From Rhodospirillaceae bacterium (GTDB lineage Bacteria > Pseudomonadota > Alphaproteobacteria > UBA11136), in assembly GCA_018663165.1 (NCBI GenBank), contig JABJES010000150.1:1-8235 (forward strand): 8,235 bases of DNA, read 5' to 3'. Both the position numbers and the translations under genes were made by a program. This document shows positions 6,070 to 8,235 of this stretch, piece after piece (position 1 is the first letter of the stretch; the number at the start of each line of letters is the position of its first letter). The notes beneath the pieces are model-generated. The model saw nothing but the letters and a program-made list of their open reading frames with translations, made no database searches and was not told the origin of the DNA.

Positions 6070-8229
6070 ATGCCGTCCATGTCAATTCGCTGGAAACTCC
6101 TGCTTCTTCTTCTCGCTCTTTCCCTGGTGCCGATCATCGGCCTTGGGTTGTTCGATCACCTTGTCACCCGCGACCAGGGCAATGTGCTTTCGACCCACAC
6201 CAACGAACAGGCGAGCTCCCGGGCTATCCAGCGGCTTTTGCAGATGACCGAGGATCAGGTGTTGATCCTGCGGCGTTCGCGGGGATTGATGGAGCTGGCA
6301 GTTGAGGTGCAGGCGGTTGAAGTGGAAAAGGCCCTAGCTGGAAAAGGCCCGGCAGCAGACAAGGGAGAGGGAGCAAAAACATATAATCACCACGATTTCG
6401 ACGATCCCGACCGCGCCCCATCGGATTTGGCATATAGCGAAAAACATGGCCCTCAAAAGGTCAGTTACGGCTATCAGAGCTATTATCTGCCCACCGGCGG
6501 AGACGAAAAGGCGGCGGAAAAAGAAAAACGCCTGTTAAATGGTATGGTCAAAGCATATGCCCGCCTGCAGTCGACCCATCCCGATCTCATATTTCACCAG
6601 TATACCGCTCTGAAAAGCGGTCTTCTCGCCACCTATCCCGGCCATGGCGGTTTTCCTGCTGGTTTCGACCCGCGCCAGCGACCCTGGTACCAAAGAACCG
6701 CATCGGGCGAACAGAGGAAACCCGGCGAAAAATTCCTCTGGAGTCTGCCTTATGTCGATGCCACCTCGGGCCAGATCGCTTTTACGATCTCGATGCCGAT
6801 TTTCGGCCCTGACGGCGAATTTGCCGGGATTACCGCCATCGATGTCCTGATGAAAGATGTCTTCCACTTTGCCGGGGTACCGGCAGAATGGGAGCTCAGC
6901 CTAGAAGCAATGATCGTTTTCGTCGATGAGCGCCCGACTTTCGGCGATGGACAGCTGGCGATTTTTGCCCGTCGCGGTGACGGTGAGGGGATGACCTGGC
7001 AGCGCCCTCGGGTCAATGTCGAATATTTTACGCCGATTGAGGATGCCGGTTATGAATCCCTGCTGAGGGCGATCGCAAAGGGTAATTACGGCATTCGTCT
7101 GATGCCTTATGAAGGCCAGATATCTTTCTGGGCCTATGGTCCGGCCGACGATATCGGTTCTGCGCTTCTGCTTATACTGCCCCTCGATGTGGTGCTCGAA
7201 GAGGCGCGCCAGGGTGAACAATTTATCGAAAACCTGACTCTGAAAAATCTTCGTTCCACCGGTCTGGCGACCCTCATTGTCGGTGCCATTGTCCTTCTTG
7301 TCGCCTTTTACGGTGCGCGCAGCGTCACCAATCCGATCCGTGCTTTGACCGATATGGCGCGGCGAATATCGACAGGGGATTTCGGTGCTCGTGCCAAAAT
7401 TGGGGGCAAGGACGAGTTGGGCGAACTGGCCTGTCGTTTCAACGAAATGATGCCAATGCTCGAAGACCGTCTGCGGATGATCAAGGGGCTGAACCTGGCC
7501 AAGGAAGTTCAGGAAAATCTCATTCCAAAGAAATCACCGGATATTCCTGGTTTCGATATCGCCGGAACCAGCATTTCCTGTGACGAGATCGGCGGCGACT
7601 ATCTCGACTTTCTCGATCTTTCCAATGTCTGCGCCAATGAGGAATTAAGCGGTTGCCACGCGATTGCCGTCGGCGATGTATCGGGCCACGGGGCCGCCAG
7701 CGCGTTGCTGATGGCGACTGCACGCGCCCTGTTGCACGGGCTGGCCGGCAGCACGCAATCGCTCTCAGGCCTGATCGGCGAGGTCAACCGCCGCCTGACC
7801 CTGGACATTCAGGGCGGCCGTTTCATGACCCTGTTTTGCGCCATCATCCATGCCCCGCAGCGCCGACTGAGCTGGGTCAGTGCCGGTCATGACCCGGCGC
7901 TGGTCTATAATCCCGAAACAGACGCCTTTTCAGAGCTGGCCGGGGGCGATATTCCCCTTGGCATTGATCCTGACTGGTCTTACAGCGAAACGGAAACAGC
8001 CGATTTTCCAATTGGCCATATTGTGACCGTTGCCACAGACGGGGTTTGGGAAACCCGTAATAGTAGCGGGGACATGTTCGGCAAGGACAGATTTCGTGAC
8101 GTTATCCGCACCAATAAAGGGAAAAAAGCGGCTGAAATCTGCCGGAAAATTACCGAATCTCTGGCTGAGTTTCGCGGTGACGCCATCGTTCGTGACGACG
8201 TTACAATGGTCGTTTTAAAGCTAATTTAG
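6070..8229 (+). CDS. Membrane sensor SpoIIE/RsbU-type PP2C serine phosphatase (dCache-HAMP-SpoIIE)
   Basis: The 719-aa protein is a complete sensor phosphatase. TM1 is at about 8-28 and TM2 at about 397-414, with a large periplasmic Cache-type sensor between them. That sensor has the motif GFDPRQRPWYQ (198-208) preceded by LLATYPGHGGFPAGF. HAMP spans about 415-467 (NPIRALTDMARRISTGDFGA at 421-440, then DELGEL). A helical linker (AKEVQENLIPKK, 477-488) leads to the PP2C-like SpoIIE domain (about 495-719). The metal-binding acidic residues are present: DEIGGDY (D510), GDVSGHG (D536), ATDGVWE (D657) and RDDVTMV (D709/D710), so it should be active. By family analogy, ligand binding outside the cell drives dephosphorylation of a phosphoserine anti-anti-sigma (STAS) protein in a partner switch. 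No STAS protein or anti-sigma kinase is in view; they may lie beyond the right edge. ATG 6070 is chosen over ATG 6079 because of the upstream GAG. An inverted repeat overlaps the stop. Confidence 0.95.
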   Translation: MPSMSIRWKLLLLLLALSLVPIIGLGLFDHLVTRDQGNVLSTHTNEQASSRAIQRLLQMTEDQVLILRRSRGLMELAVEVQAVEVEKALAGKGPAADKGEGAKTYNHHDFDDPDRAPSDLAYSEKHGPQKVSYGYQSYYLPTGGDEKAAEKEKRLLNGMVKAYARLQSTHPDLIFHQYTALKSGLLATYPGHGGFPAGFDPRQRPWYQRTASGEQRKPGEKFLWSLPYVDATSGQIAFTISMPIFGPDGEFAGITAIDVLMKDVFHFAGVPAEWELSLEAMIVFVDERPTFGDGQLAIFARRGDGEGMTWQRPRVNVEYFTPIEDAGYESLLRAIAKGNYGIRLMPYEGQISFWAYGPADDIGSALLLILPLDVVLEEARQGEQFIENLTLKNLRSTGLATLIVGAIVLLVAFYGARSVTNPIRALTDMARRISTGDFGARAKIGGKDELGELACRFNEMMPMLEDRLRMIKGLNLAKEVQENLIPKKSPDIPGFDIAGTSISCDEIGGDYLDFLDLSNVCANEELSGCHAIAVGDVSGHGAASALLMATARALLHGLAGSTQSLSGLIGEVNRRLTLDIQGGRFMTLFCAIIHAPQRRLSWVSAGHDPALVYNPETDAFSELAGGDIPLGIDPDWSYSETETADFPIGHIVTVATDGVWETRNSSGDMFGKDRFRDVIRTNKGKKAAEICRKITESLAEFRGDAIVRDDVTMVVLKLI

Positions 8230-8235
8230 CTTTAA
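8215..8235. repeat. 21-bp near-perfect inverted repeat over the phosphatase stop codon
   Basis: TTAAAGCTAA (8215-8224) and TTAGCTTTAA (8226-8235) are exact reverse complements around a single central T. The TAG stop (8227-8229) lies inside. It may be an AT-rich terminator hairpin or an operator for a following gene. The window ends on its last base, so arm length and any T-tract cannot be judged. Confidence 0.6.

Noticed and set aside
5978..6085. Upstream in-frame extension of trmFO to an ATG at 6085
   Set aside because: The extra 36 residues are Arg-rich, unlike TrmFO N-termini. The extension would overlap the divergent phosphatase start, and the FAD motif sits at the normal distance from ATG 5977.

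Overview
The window reads as chromosomal DNA of an alphaproteobacterium, most likely a Rhodospirillales-type organism. This rests on family recognition, not a search. The pointers are a folate/FAD-dependent TrmFO tRNA methylase, a squalene/phytoene-synthase-like protein resembling the complex I assembly factor NDUFAF6, a membrane-free chemoreceptor of the Magnetospirillum/Rhodospirillum kind, and an exact TTAA-N7-TTAA CtrA-type box upstream of the chemotaxis genes. I saw no insertion sequence, tRNA, rRNA, CRISPR array or phage gene.

Layout: (1) 1-1290, minus strand: a two-gene sensory operon. A small Aer-like PAS protein (769-1290) is followed after one nucleotide by a soluble methyl-accepting chemotaxis protein (MCP) that runs off the left edge (1-767). 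(2) 1291-1656: AT-rich intergenic region with an 11-bp tandem repeat that forms the CtrA-type box, and a rho-independent terminator serving the next gene. (3) 1657-2253, minus: a 198-aa multi-pass membrane protein matching only the membrane domain of PuuD urate hydroxylases. (4) 2353-4563, plus: a likely two-gene unit with an NDUFAF6-like pseudo-synthase and an unrecognised two-TM protein with a Gln/Pro-rich tail. (5) 4577-5977, minus: trmFO, converging on the previous unit with a 13-bp gap. (6) 6070-8229, plus: a dCache-HAMP-SpoIIE (RsbU-like) serine phosphatase, divergent from trmFO. A 21-bp inverted repeat covers its stop codon at the right edge.

Functional reading: the left end probably senses redox state or oxygen through a split Aer-like arrangement (PAS sensor plus separate cytoplasmic signaller). 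The right end carries a membrane stress sensor with phosphatase output whose partner-switch proteins are not in view. The middle holds housekeeping or respiration-linked genes. The least explained items are the 403-aa protein, the stand-alone PuuD membrane domain, and the PAS/MCP pair with its CtrA-type box. I see no clear novel multi-gene defence or mobile system.
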